A stretch of DNA of 5,146 nucleotides from Bacteroidota bacterium (GTDB lineage Bacteria; Bacteroidota; Ignavibacteria; T3Sed10-11), in contig SKXH01000282.1 in NCBI GenBank assembly GCA_007128495.1, positions 1-5,146 of the forward strand, in the 5' to 3' direction. The position numbers and the translations under genes are program-made. A model generated the notes under the pieces. That model was given only the letters and a program-made list of their open reading frames with translations. It was not told the DNA's origin and ran no database searches. Positions 1 to 5,146 of this stretch are shown in pieces (position 1 is the stretch's first letter; the number at the start of each line of letters is the position of its first letter).

Positions 1-908
1 ACGGTATATTCCGGCGACATTGTGGGGATCTTTTTCAGTTTGTTCAGTTCTTCCTCTGCTTTTGCACGTGCTTCTTCAGGAAGTCCTGCTGCTTCAACTT
101 CTTCCCTTAGTTTTGCCAGTTCCGGTGTCGCTTCGTCATCGCCCAGTTCATTCTGGAGAATTTTGATTTGTTCCTGAATGAAATATTTTCGCTGCGATTT
201 TTGTATGTTATCGTGAACCTTGGTATCGATCTCTTGCTCGAGTTTCAGAATATCGATCTCGCCGCTGAGAATTCGGGAGAGCTCGTATAACTGTTCCTGC
301 AGCGATTTGATTTTTAATAATCGCTGCTTAACTTCGACCGATTGTACCAGATTGGCCGCTATATAATATAGTTTTTGTACGGGGTCTTTTATATTTTCAT
401 AAACAACCAATACTTCAGATGGAATATTCCGGCTTGATTTAACATACTCGGAAAAGAGGTTCGACAGGTGGCGCATATGTGCATCGAGCTCGGTAGTCTC
501 TTTGAAATTGGGTTGAATGATTTCAACCTCGGCTTCCATGAATTCCTGGTCATGCCGGAATTGTTTGGCATGTGCCTGGATAGTCCCGTCGACAAGGATC
601 TTAATTAATCCGTTCGGCAGCTTCAGTATTTGAACGATACGGGCAATGGTGCCTTCATGATAAATATCCTCAATGCCGGGCTCTTCGACTGTCGGATCTT
701 TCTGGGCGGTAATAAAAATAAATTTTTCCTTCTCGAGGGCTTTGTATGCCGCTTTGAGCGATGACTCCCGTCCGACAAGGACGGGAAAAATCATAAACGG
801 AAATAACACAACATCACGCAGCGGTAATACCGGCAGATCTGACGGGATTGACTCGGGCGATTTTATAATATCGTCTTGTTCTTGCTCTTTGTTCAAATTA
901 AAATTCAT
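1..908 (-). CDS. lon: Lon ATP-dependent protease, N-terminal part (partial)
   Basis: This is the first 302 codons of Lon, the cytoplasmic AAA+ serine protease that degrades misfolded and regulatory proteins. The gene runs off the left edge, so the ATPase and protease domains are not in view. The translation shows the Lon substrate-binding (LAN) domain from about residue 25, opening with LPVLPLRD (25-32) and followed by FPVLVGRE and GTIARIVQ. A long helical segment then carries KSQRKYFIQEQIK, the Lon coiled-coil signature. The last visible residues, KKIPTMSPEYTV, match the stretch that normally lies shortly before the Walker A motif. The ATG at 908 is the only plausible start: upstream in frame there is no ATG, GTG or TTG before a stop at 959-957. 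The ribosome site is weak (AGAG a few bases before the ATG). The gene is transcribed away from the phosphoesterase gene. Identification is firm and the reading frame is intact as far as it goes. Confidence 0.96.
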   Translation of the reverse strand, partial: MNFNLNKEQEQDDIIKSPESIPSDLPVLPLRDVVLFPFMIFPVLVGRESSLKAAYKALEKEKFIFITAQKDPTVEEPGIEDIYHEGTIARIVQILKLPNGLIKILVDGTIQAHAKQFRHDQEFMEAEVEIIQPNFKETTELDAHMRHLSNLFSEYVKSSRNIPSEVLVVYENIKDPVQKLYYIAANLVQSVEVKQRLLKIKSLQEQLYELSRILSGEIDILKLEQEIDTKVHDNIQKSQRKYFIQEQIKILQNELGDDEATPELAKLREEVEAAGLPEEARAKAEEELNKLKKIPTMSPEYT

Positions 909-950
909 AAACTCTATGGGGAAATTGAGGAAATCAAACTGTAAACTATA

Positions 951-979
951 AATATACTAAGAATCGTGTGGTATAGCAA
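951..979 (-). promoter_or_regulatory. Sigma70-like promoter for lon
   Basis: On the minus strand, TTGCTA (979-974) and TATATT (956-951) are separated by exactly 17 bases. They match the TTGACA and TATAAT consensus at 4/6 and 5/6 positions. Transcription would start near 944, giving a leader of about 36 bases before the lon ATG. No CIRCE-type heat-shock operator is visible. The -35 hexamer and spacing are the same as in the promoter proposed for the sigma operon. Confidence 0.6.
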
Positions 980-984
980 ATCTA

Positions 985-1013
985 TTGAATTTTTATAAAT
1001 TTTCCCATACTAT
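985..1013 (+). promoter_or_regulatory. Possible promoter for the phosphoesterase gene
   Basis: On the plus strand, TTGAAT (985-990) and TACTAT (1008-1013) are 17 bases apart, each with 4/6 consensus matches. This would start transcription near 1020 and leave a leader of about 44 bases before the ATG at 1064. The region is very AT-rich, so chance matches are likely. The 909-1063 interval must hold promoters in both directions because the flanking genes diverge. Confidence 0.35.
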
Positions 1014-1063
1014 TTTAAATATGACTTGTTTTTCACAATAATTATTCAAATATTGTATAGTTT

Positions 1064-1759
1064 ATGCGCTATGCAATTATATCAGATATTCACGGTAATT
1101 TAGAGGCACTGAAAAAGGCACTCGATTATATCGAGAAGATCGAGGTCGATCATATAGTATGTCTCGGCGATGTTGTCGGGTATGGCCCGAATCCCAACGA
1201 GTGTGTCGAATTGGTGCGAATAAAATGCCTTTTCACCGTCAAAGGCAATCACGATGCCGCCTCGGTCGATCTTATGGAAACATTCCATATGAATAAACTT
1301 GCCCGTGAAGCGGCGATTTGGACACACGAACGCCTTACCCCCCAGGCAAAAGATTTTTTAATTAACCTGCCGCTTAAAACTTCCATTAAAAATGCAACCC
1401 TGGTTCATGCCTCACCGCACAGGCCTGAAAATTGGGATTATATCCTGACCGGCTTCGATGCTGAGCCGGTGTTTTCTCATTTTGAAACCCCGGTCTGTTT
1501 TATCGGTCATTCTCATCGGCCCGTCGAGTTTACAAATAATTCAACGAACCAAGCAGCGGGCGATAAACGGATTATTAATGTGGGCAGCGTCGGACAACCG
1601 CGTGATAAAAATCCCAAACTGAGCTTTGGTATTTTCAATACCGAGTCACTCGATTATGAGAACATACGTTTAGCGTATGATGTGGAAAAAACTGCCGAGA
1701 AGATTTATACGGAAGGATTACCGAGCGAGCTGGCCGAGCGGTTGGTGTATGGATTATAA
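1064..1759 (+). CDS. Calcineurin-like metallophosphoesterase (YfcE/ApaH-like)
   Basis: This is a 231-residue cytoplasmic protein of the two-metal calcineurin-like phosphoesterase superfamily. It has no signal peptide or membrane segment. All the usual metal and catalytic motifs are present in order: D8-x-H10 in SDIHGN, G35-D36 in CLGDVVGYGPNP, G61-N62-H63-D64 in KGNHD, H115 in LVHASP, and G148-H149-S150-H151 in GHSHRP. They are followed by NVGSVGQPRD (172-181), typical of the small single-domain bacterial members. The protein should therefore be an active phosphodiesterase or phosphatase, but the family's substrates are diverse and cannot be read from the sequence. The start is secure because the first motif begins at residue 7. 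No Shine-Dalgarno sequence precedes it; the leader is A/T only near the ATG. The gene is monocistronic, diverges from lon and converges with thiL, ending 4 bases before the thiL stop codon. Confidence 0.93.
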   Translation: MRYAIISDIHGNLEALKKALDYIEKIEVDHIVCLGDVVGYGPNPNECVELVRIKCLFTVKGNHDAASVDLMETFHMNKLAREAAIWTHERLTPQAKDFLINLPLKTSIKNATLVHASPHRPENWDYILTGFDAEPVFSHFETPVCFIGHSHRPVEFTNNSTNQAAGDKRIINVGSVGQPRDKNPKLSFGIFNTESLDYENIRLAYDVEKTAEKIYTEGLPSELAERLVYGL

Positions 1760-1761
1760 TC

Positions 1762-1781
1762 GATCATTTTTGAAAATGATC
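1762..1781. terminator. Inverted repeat at the convergent gene ends, possible bidirectional terminator
   Basis: A perfect 9-bp inverted repeat (GATCATTTT, TG, AAAATGATC) starts 3 bases after the phosphoesterase stop codon and covers the last codons and stop of thiL. Its position between convergent genes suits a shared terminator. However, the stem is AT-rich, the loop is tight and no T-run follows on either strand outside the stem, so it would be weak as an intrinsic terminator. Confidence 0.4.
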
Positions 1782-2807
1782 ATATCCGCCTGTGAGAATA
1801 TTTTTTATCGCTCCGTCCCTTTGTTGTAGTGATACCGATCCTTTCTCCTTTGTTATTTCACCGATGATTGAAACTCCGGGCATTATCCTGAGAACTTCTT
1901 CCTCGTAATCGGGATCTATCGTGAACAGTAGTTCGTATTCTTCTCCCCCAAAAAGAGCATAGTCTAAATCATTTTCATTGAATTCTCCGGCAATCTTTCC
2001 GACCAGGGGGTCCATCGGGATTGTGTTTGCATAGAGTAATGCGCCGGTACCGCTTTGATTACAAATATGCCGCACATCCGCAACCAATCCATCGCTAATA
2101 TCGATTAAACTGTGCACCCACTCTTGCTGAGCTGCAATTGTAGAGATATCGAAACGGGCTTTCGGCGCAAGATGCTTTGAGACTGCAAAGCTGTATTCCT
2201 GTAATTGCGATTGAAAACCATCGGGTGCCTGCGATTCGATGAAGCGCTGTTTTTCCCGCAGTAAGATTTTTAAACCGGCGTGAGACAACCCGAGATTACC
2301 GGTTACACATATTTTATCACCCGGCTTTGCACCGTTTCGCCGCTTTATGAATTTTACAGGCGCTTCACCTGTGATCGTAGCCGAAACCACGGTGTTACCT
2401 AACGATGTGCTTGTGTCCCCTCCGATGATAGCGCAGGTATAGGTTTGTGCCGCTTGTAGAATTCCGTCGTATAATTCCTCCACCATCTCGACCGAGATTT
2501 TTGCCGGTAATGCAATGGAGATGATCGCGTGGGTCGGAACGCCTCCCATCGCAGCGATATCACTGAGATTAACAACCATCAATTTCCATCCGAGATGTTT
2601 CATTGAAGTGTAGGTAAGGTCGAAGTGGACGCCTTCAATGAGCAGGTCGGATGCGGTGAGCTGCATCATTCCGGTTGATGGTTCGGTGATAGATGCATCG
2701 TCGTCAATACCAAGCACGATCCGGTTTGCGATTTTTTCTGAAACCGGCGATTCATTGCATTTTTTCTTTATACGCTCGATGAGACCGAACTCACCGATTT
2801 CCGAAAT
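1764..2807 (-). CDS. thiL: Thiamine-monophosphate kinase ThiL, start codon unresolved
   Basis: ThiL phosphorylates thiamine monophosphate to the active cofactor thiamine diphosphate, using ATP in the cytoplasm. Numbered from the ATT at 2807 (347 codons), the family motifs are SEIGEFGLIERI (2-13), VLGIDDDA (31-38, metal and substrate site), EGVHFDL (58-64), NLSDIAAMGG (80-89), GGDTSTS (129-135), VTGNLG (168-173), IDISDGL (235-241), GGEEYELLF (287-295) and GGYDHF near the C-terminus. Consensus deviations are D for G in GxGDDA and E for D in GGEDYELL. The length fits the family. The start is the problem. The first accepted start codon is GTG at 2717, which encodes the V of the conserved VLGI and would remove the N-terminal strand. 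ThiL-like sequence continues upstream to about 2813 with no ATG, GTG or TTG. The only in-frame ATG (2828) is followed directly by TAA. The gene may be a codon-2 nonsense allele, a sequencing error, or start at ATT. It is last in the sigma-factor operon, 64-85 bases after the thioredoxin gene. Confidence 0.88.
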   Translation of the reverse strand: MSEIGEFGLIERIKKKCNESPVSEKIANRIVLGIDDDASITEPSTGMMQLTASDLLIEGVHFDLTYTSMKHLGWKLMVVNLSDIAAMGGVPTHAIISIALPAKISVEMVEELYDGILQAAQTYTCAIIGGDTSTSLGNTVVSATITGEAPVKFIKRRNGAKPGDKICVTGNLGLSHAGLKILLREKQRFIESQAPDGFQSQLQEYSFAVSKHLAPKARFDISTIAAQQEWVHSLIDISDGLVADVRHICNQSGTGALLYANTIPMDPLVGKIAGEFNENDLDYALFGGEEYELLFTIDPDYEEEVLRIMPGVSIIGEITKEKGSVSLQQRDGAIKNILTGGYDHFQK

Positions 2808-2822
2808 AGGAGTATGTTTTTG

Positions 2823-2828
2823 TTACAT
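2823..2828 (-). other. ATG-TAA start-stop at the expected thiL start
   Basis: On the minus strand, ATG (2828-2826) is followed at once by TAA (2825-2823). The frame then continues open as QKHTPISEIGEFGLI into ThiL. Placing the start here would give a normal ThiL N-terminus with a few residues before SEIGEFG. One base change at the TAA (for example to AAA, CAA or GAA) would restore it; a single insertion or deletion would not, because the ATG is already in frame. No clear Shine-Dalgarno sequence precedes the ATG. Confidence 0.7.
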
Positions 2829-2892
2829 GAACTAATCTAACTAATGGAAGGATTGATGAAAGGATACGGTCCGCGAGAGAATATACGGGATT

Positions 2893-3444
2893 TTATAAAT
2901 ATCGATTAATTTTTTCTATAAACTGTTCTTTTGTGCGTATGCCGACGATCGTTTCCTGAACATTTCCTTCTTTGTCTAAGATGATAGTGGTCGGTATTGC
3001 ACTGATGCTGCCGAACTGCCGTGTAAGCCGCCCGTCATCGATTATGGTGATGTAATTGATGTTTTCTTCATCAATAAATACCTCGACCTTGTTAATGTCT
3101 GAAACATCATCGACCGAAATACCGAGTATAGTAAATTCGTTGTCATCTAATTCGTTATTAATTTCGATAAGATACGGTATTTCTTTCCGGCAGGGTACAC
3201 ACCATGTTGCCCAGAAATTTATTAACACGACCTGGTTACGGTAATCGCTGAGTGAGAAAGTTTCGCCGTCGGCATTTTCCCATGTGAAGTCGACATTTGT
3301 TTCGCCCGATTCTCCGGCTTCCGTTACCACGGCCACATTACCGATCGGGGTAATAGAGTCATCTTTTGCGGGAGCGTGCTGGGAATAATAGAAAAATATG
3401 AGGCCGAGTACTGCTATTAATGTAATAGTTTTATTTTTTGTCAT
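2893..3444 (-). CDS. TlpA/ResA-like membrane-anchored thioredoxin-fold protein
   Basis: This is a 183-residue protein with a positively charged N-terminus and a hydrophobic segment at about residues 7-20. That segment is either an uncleaved anchor or a signal peptide cut near HAPA (23-26); there is no lipobox cysteine. The thioredoxin domain spans about 50-183. It has the AhpC/TSA-TlpA opening FSLSDYRNQVVLINFWATWC, the redox motif W81-C82-V83-P84-C85 followed by RKEIP, and the cis-proline in AIPTTIILDKEG (P151). Such proteins act outside the cytoplasmic membrane as thiol-disulfide oxidoreductases, often in cytochrome c maturation or in reducing specific partners. Here the nearest partner candidate is the anti-sigma factor encoded immediately upstream, 15 bases away. 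An ATG at 3453 is out of frame and stops after three codons, so the ATG at 3444 is the start. AAGGG, overlapping the upstream stop codon, is 14 bases away, rather far for a ribosome site. Confidence 0.92.
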   Translation of the reverse strand: MTKNKTITLIAVLGLIFFYYSQHAPAKDDSITPIGNVAVVTEAGESGETNVDFTWENADGETFSLSDYRNQVVLINFWATWCVPCRKEIPYLIEINNELDDNEFTILGISVDDVSDINKVEVFIDEENINYITIIDDGRLTRQFGSISAIPTTIILDKEGNVQETIVGIRTKEQFIEKINRYL

Positions 3445-3459
3445 AATGTCATTATTCCC

Positions 3460-4281
3460 TTATTGAGTTTCAGTGGCGAACATATCTCTGAGCTGCTCTT
3501 CTTCCATTGATGACACTGCGGTACAAACGGTTTCTTCGTTATATAACCACATAACCACGCTGTAATCATCGTGTGTGCCGTTGATATACCAGCCGGTTTG
3601 ATTTAATGAAGTAACAGCGCCGTTTGATAATGATATTTTACTGCCCTCCAAAACTGCCTGCCAGTTTGCCTGGTAGACATAGACGATACCTCCGGGCAAC
3701 TTATATACCAGATGTGCAAGCGGCAATCCGTCATAATCAGAAAGTACACCGCCGACCCATTCGCAGTCTTTTACCGGTTTTAGTGCAACGGGAAAATCGA
3801 CGCGTTCATAGAAATAATCCCGTAATTCTTCAACATTCTGCCCGATTTGTTGCGGTTGAATGGTACCTGCGAGGAACAAGCCGTAATTTTCGATTGATTT
3901 GTCCATCATATCTGCGGCTTGAACGGTATTTTGCATATCAGGTGAATTTAAGAAATACAGAAGGAATGCAACCCCGACAACGAGCATAGCGATGACCGCA
4001 GCACGGGCAAGCGGAAATTGAGAGAATACGCCTTTTGTACGCCGGTTCGTTATAACCTGTTTTTCGATTTCCTCTTTTATTCGGAGAGCGACATCTTGCG
4101 GTGTCGTTTGACGCGTGATTTTACTTTTAACAAAATCTTTTGTAAGAATATCCAGTTCGTAGTCGTTGCGACACGACATACATTGTGTGAGATGTGCTTC
4201 GAAGAATTCTTTATCGGTTTCGTCGAGACGGTTATCTACCGCATCGGTAATGAATTGCTGAAATTTTTTACATTCGTTCAT
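3460..4281 (-). CDS. Membrane-spanning zinc-finger anti-sigma factor
   Basis: This 273-residue protein should bind and inhibit the sigma factor encoded just upstream. The cytoplasmic N-terminus has C4 and the zinc-binding anti-sigma motif H30-x3-C34-x2-C37 (HLTQCMSC), as in zf-HC2, RsrA and ChrR-type proteins. One transmembrane helix lies at about 92-111, preceded by basic residues (NRRTKGVF), so residues 112-273 should be periplasmic. The outer domain has CEWVGGVLSDYDGLPLAHLVY (from 173) and a later block WYINGTHDDYSVVMWLYNEE, a pattern I recall from the sensor half of transmembrane anti-sigma factors. It contains two cysteines, C173 and C253. I chose ATG 4281 because GGA lies 7 bases upstream and MNEC is the usual family opening. 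A TTG at 4293 would add four residues (MDVT) and shorten the gap after the sigma stop to 6 bases. The gap to the downstream thioredoxin gene is 15 bases. Confidence 0.88.
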   Translation of the reverse strand: MNECKKFQQFITDAVDNRLDETDKEFFEAHLTQCMSCRNDYELDILTKDFVKSKITRQTTPQDVALRIKEEIEKQVITNRRTKGVFSQFPLARAAVIAMLVVGVAFLLYFLNSPDMQNTVQAADMMDKSIENYGLFLAGTIQPQQIGQNVEELRDYFYERVDFPVALKPVKDCEWVGGVLSDYDGLPLAHLVYKLPGGIVYVYQANWQAVLEGSKISLSNGAVTSLNQTGWYINGTHDDYSVVMWLYNEETVCTAVSSMEEEQLRDMFATETQ

Positions 4282-4299
4282 AGTTACATCCAACTTTAA

Positions 4300-4890
4300 C
4301 TAATCGTTTACCTCGTAACCTCGTTCATGGGCGTATTTAAATAATTTATCTCGCAGAAGTTTCCTTCCCCGATGTAATCGTGAACGAATTGTACCGATCG
4401 GACAATCCACAAATTCGGCTGCTTCTTCGTATGTAAAACCTTCTATATCACAAAGAATAACAACTGTCCTGAATTCCTCCGGTATATCTGTTATTGCCGT
4501 TGCAACCTGATCGTCAAGTAATTGTCCGTACAACTTTTCTGACAGGTCATTCGCATCGGTCGATTGTTCACGAATAGTATTGTAAAACTCCTTTATCTCA
4601 TCATAATCAACATGCTCGGGAGTTTTAACCGCTTTACGATAACGGTTGATATACGAATTACGCATTATTCGAAACAGCCATGCCCGACAATTGGTTCCCT
4701 TCTCGAACTTATCCCAGAACCGGTATGCTTTGAGAAATGTTTCCTGGAGTAGATCGTTCGCATCTTCCGGATGTCCCGTTAGACGAAGCCCGTAATTGTA
4801 CAGGATATCCATATGGGGAACCGCCTCAAGCTGGAATTCCTCGTGTTTTTGCTGTGTATTACTGTCATTTGATGGAAGAGCGAAAAGCAT
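4300..4890 (-). CDS. ECF-family RNA polymerase sigma factor (SigR/RpoE-like)
   Basis: This is a 196-residue group 4 sigma factor that directs RNA polymerase to a stress regulon. Region 2 covers about residues 25-86: it includes HMDILYNYGLRLTGHPEDANDLLQ, then ETFLKAYRFWDKFEKGTN and CRAWLFRIMRNSYINRYRK, the core-binding and -10 recognition helices. Region 4 covers about 132-183, with IPEEFRTVVILCDIEGFTYEEAA followed by the helix-turn-helix VDCPIGTIRSRLHRGRKLLRDKL. The wording of region 2 (PHMDxLYN, GTNCRAWLFRI, NSYINRYRK) is close to the SigR/SigH group, whose partners are redox-sensing zinc anti-sigma factors. That is from memory, not an alignment. The linker is acidic. The ATG at 4890 has no Shine-Dalgarno sequence; no better start lies between it and region 2. 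It is the first gene of a four-gene operon and is followed by its anti-sigma gene 18 bases on. Confidence 0.94.
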   Translation of the reverse strand: MLFALPSNDSNTQQKHEEFQLEAVPHMDILYNYGLRLTGHPEDANDLLQETFLKAYRFWDKFEKGTNCRAWLFRIMRNSYINRYRKAVKTPEHVDYDEIKEFYNTIREQSTDANDLSEKLYGQLLDDQVATAITDIPEEFRTVVILCDIEGFTYEEAAEFVDCPIGTIRSRLHRGRKLLRDKLFKYAHERGYEVND

Positions 4891-4982
4891 GTAATTGATA
4901 TTTTGTGGACGGGATACCGGAATTATTTTGGAACAGGAATAGTACCTGCCAACTAAACATAATAATCTATTCTATTTTTGTT

Positions 4983-5011
4983 ATAATACGAAAATTAATG
5001 AATTGTAGCAA
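4983..5011 (-). promoter_or_regulatory. Sigma70-like promoter for the sigma-factor operon
   Basis: On the minus strand, TTGCTA (5011-5006) and TATTAT (4988-4983) are 17 bases apart, with 4/6 and 5/6 consensus matches. The start would be near 4976, giving an untranslated leader of about 86 bases. No separate GGAAC-type ECF promoter for autoregulation could be recognised in the 4891-5025 interval. Confidence 0.55.
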
Positions 5012-5025
5012 GTATTCATCCGGCA

Positions 5026-5146
5026 GGGTGTGCGACATATTTATAAGCCCTCAATTACGCCACCTCAGCCACATACGTCCAAAAATCTTCCCACCGTCGG
5101 CTTAATAGGCAACACCTTAATGCTATAATGCTATTTGCTCCATCGA
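5026..5146 (-). mobile_element. Probable right end of an insertion sequence (partial)
   Basis: A transposase C-terminus enters from the right edge and ends at 5055. After its stop codon, about 18 AT-rich bases lead to TGTCGCACACCC (5037-5026 on the minus strand), which looks like a terminal inverted repeat reading GGGTGTGCGACA inward. The exact boundary is an estimate, since the other end and any target duplication lie outside the window. Confidence 0.5.
5055..5146 (-). CDS. Transposase, C-terminal fragment (partial), perhaps ISKra4-like
   Basis: The last 29 codons of a gene run in from the right edge and stop at TAA (5057-5055). They read DGANSIIALRCCLLS then RRWEDFWTYVAEVA. The pattern GA-x-x-I-x-x-LR followed about 8 residues later by a W-x-x-(F/Y)-W box is one I associate with the C-terminal tail of DDE transposases such as ISKra4. 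The family assignment is tentative with so little sequence. The gene is on the same strand as the sigma-factor operon, so read-through transcription would run toward it. The rest of the protein is outside the window, so whether it is intact cannot be judged. Confidence 0.6.
   Translation of the reverse strand, partial: DGANSIIALRCCLLSRRWEDFWTYVAEVA

Noticed and set aside
673..951. 92-codon plus-strand open frame
   Set aside because: It lies antisense to lon, is serine/asparagine-rich with no recognisable domain, and lon is clearly the real gene here.
1026..1061. TTCACA / TATAGT promoter-like pair immediately before the phosphoesterase ATG
   Set aside because: Its transcription start would fall inside the first codons, which conflicts with a start codon fixed by the SDIHGN motif.
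2829..2892. Possible riboswitch or TPP element in the gap before thiL
   Set aside because: The 64-base gap is too short for a TPP riboswitch and shows no CTGAGA-type core or stable hairpin.
3624..3989. 121-codon plus-strand open frame
   Set aside because: Antisense to the anti-sigma gene, arginine/proline-rich shadow translation with no family resemblance.
4917..4940. GGAATT, GGAACA and GGAATA on the plus strand, resembling ECF -35 elements
   Set aside because: They point away from the sigma operon, no plus-strand gene follows, and no matching -10 element was found at the right distance.
4905..5105. 66-codon plus-strand open frame across the sigma-operon leader and IS end
   Set aside because: It crosses the proposed promoter, the IS boundary and the antisense of the transposase tail, so it is not one plausible protein.

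Overview
The window is ordinary bacterial chromosome from a Gram-negative-type organism. Two genes encode envelope proteins: a membrane-spanning anti-sigma factor and an exported TlpA/ResA-like thioredoxin. Base composition is moderately AT-rich and Shine-Dalgarno sequences are weak or absent, which is common in Bacteroidota and relatives in the FCB group. That placement is only a guess, because no rRNA or clear taxonomic marker is present.

Layout. (1) Bases 1-908, minus strand: the N-terminal third of a Lon protease, cut by the window edge. (2) Bases 909-1063: a divergent intergenic region with a good sigma70-like promoter for lon and a weaker one for the next gene. (3) Bases 1064-1759, plus strand: a complete calcineurin-like metallophosphoesterase. 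(4) From 4983 down to 1764, minus strand: an apparent operon of ECF sigma factor, membrane anti-sigma factor with a zinc-binding N-terminus, TlpA-like thioredoxin, and ThiL (thiamine-monophosphate kinase). It meets the phosphoesterase gene tail to tail, 4 bases apart, with a 9-bp inverted repeat at the junction. (5) Bases 5026-5146, minus strand: the C-terminal end of a transposase and the probable right end of an insertion sequence, just upstream of the sigma-operon promoter.

How the parts fit. The sigma factor resembles SigR-type ECF factors in region 2, and its partner has the HxxxCxxC zinc motif, one transmembrane helix and a periplasmic domain with two cysteines. A membrane-anchored thioredoxin-fold protein follows directly. 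This suggests an envelope redox or oxidative-stress regulon; that function is inferred, not shown.

The most unusual observation is at the 5' end of thiL. The ThiL-like reading frame extends well upstream of the first usable GTG, and the only in-frame ATG is followed at once by TAA. Either the gene carries a nonsense change or sequencing error at codon 2, or it starts at a non-canonical codon such as ATT. I found no CRISPR array, tRNA, rRNA, riboswitch or convincing new system.
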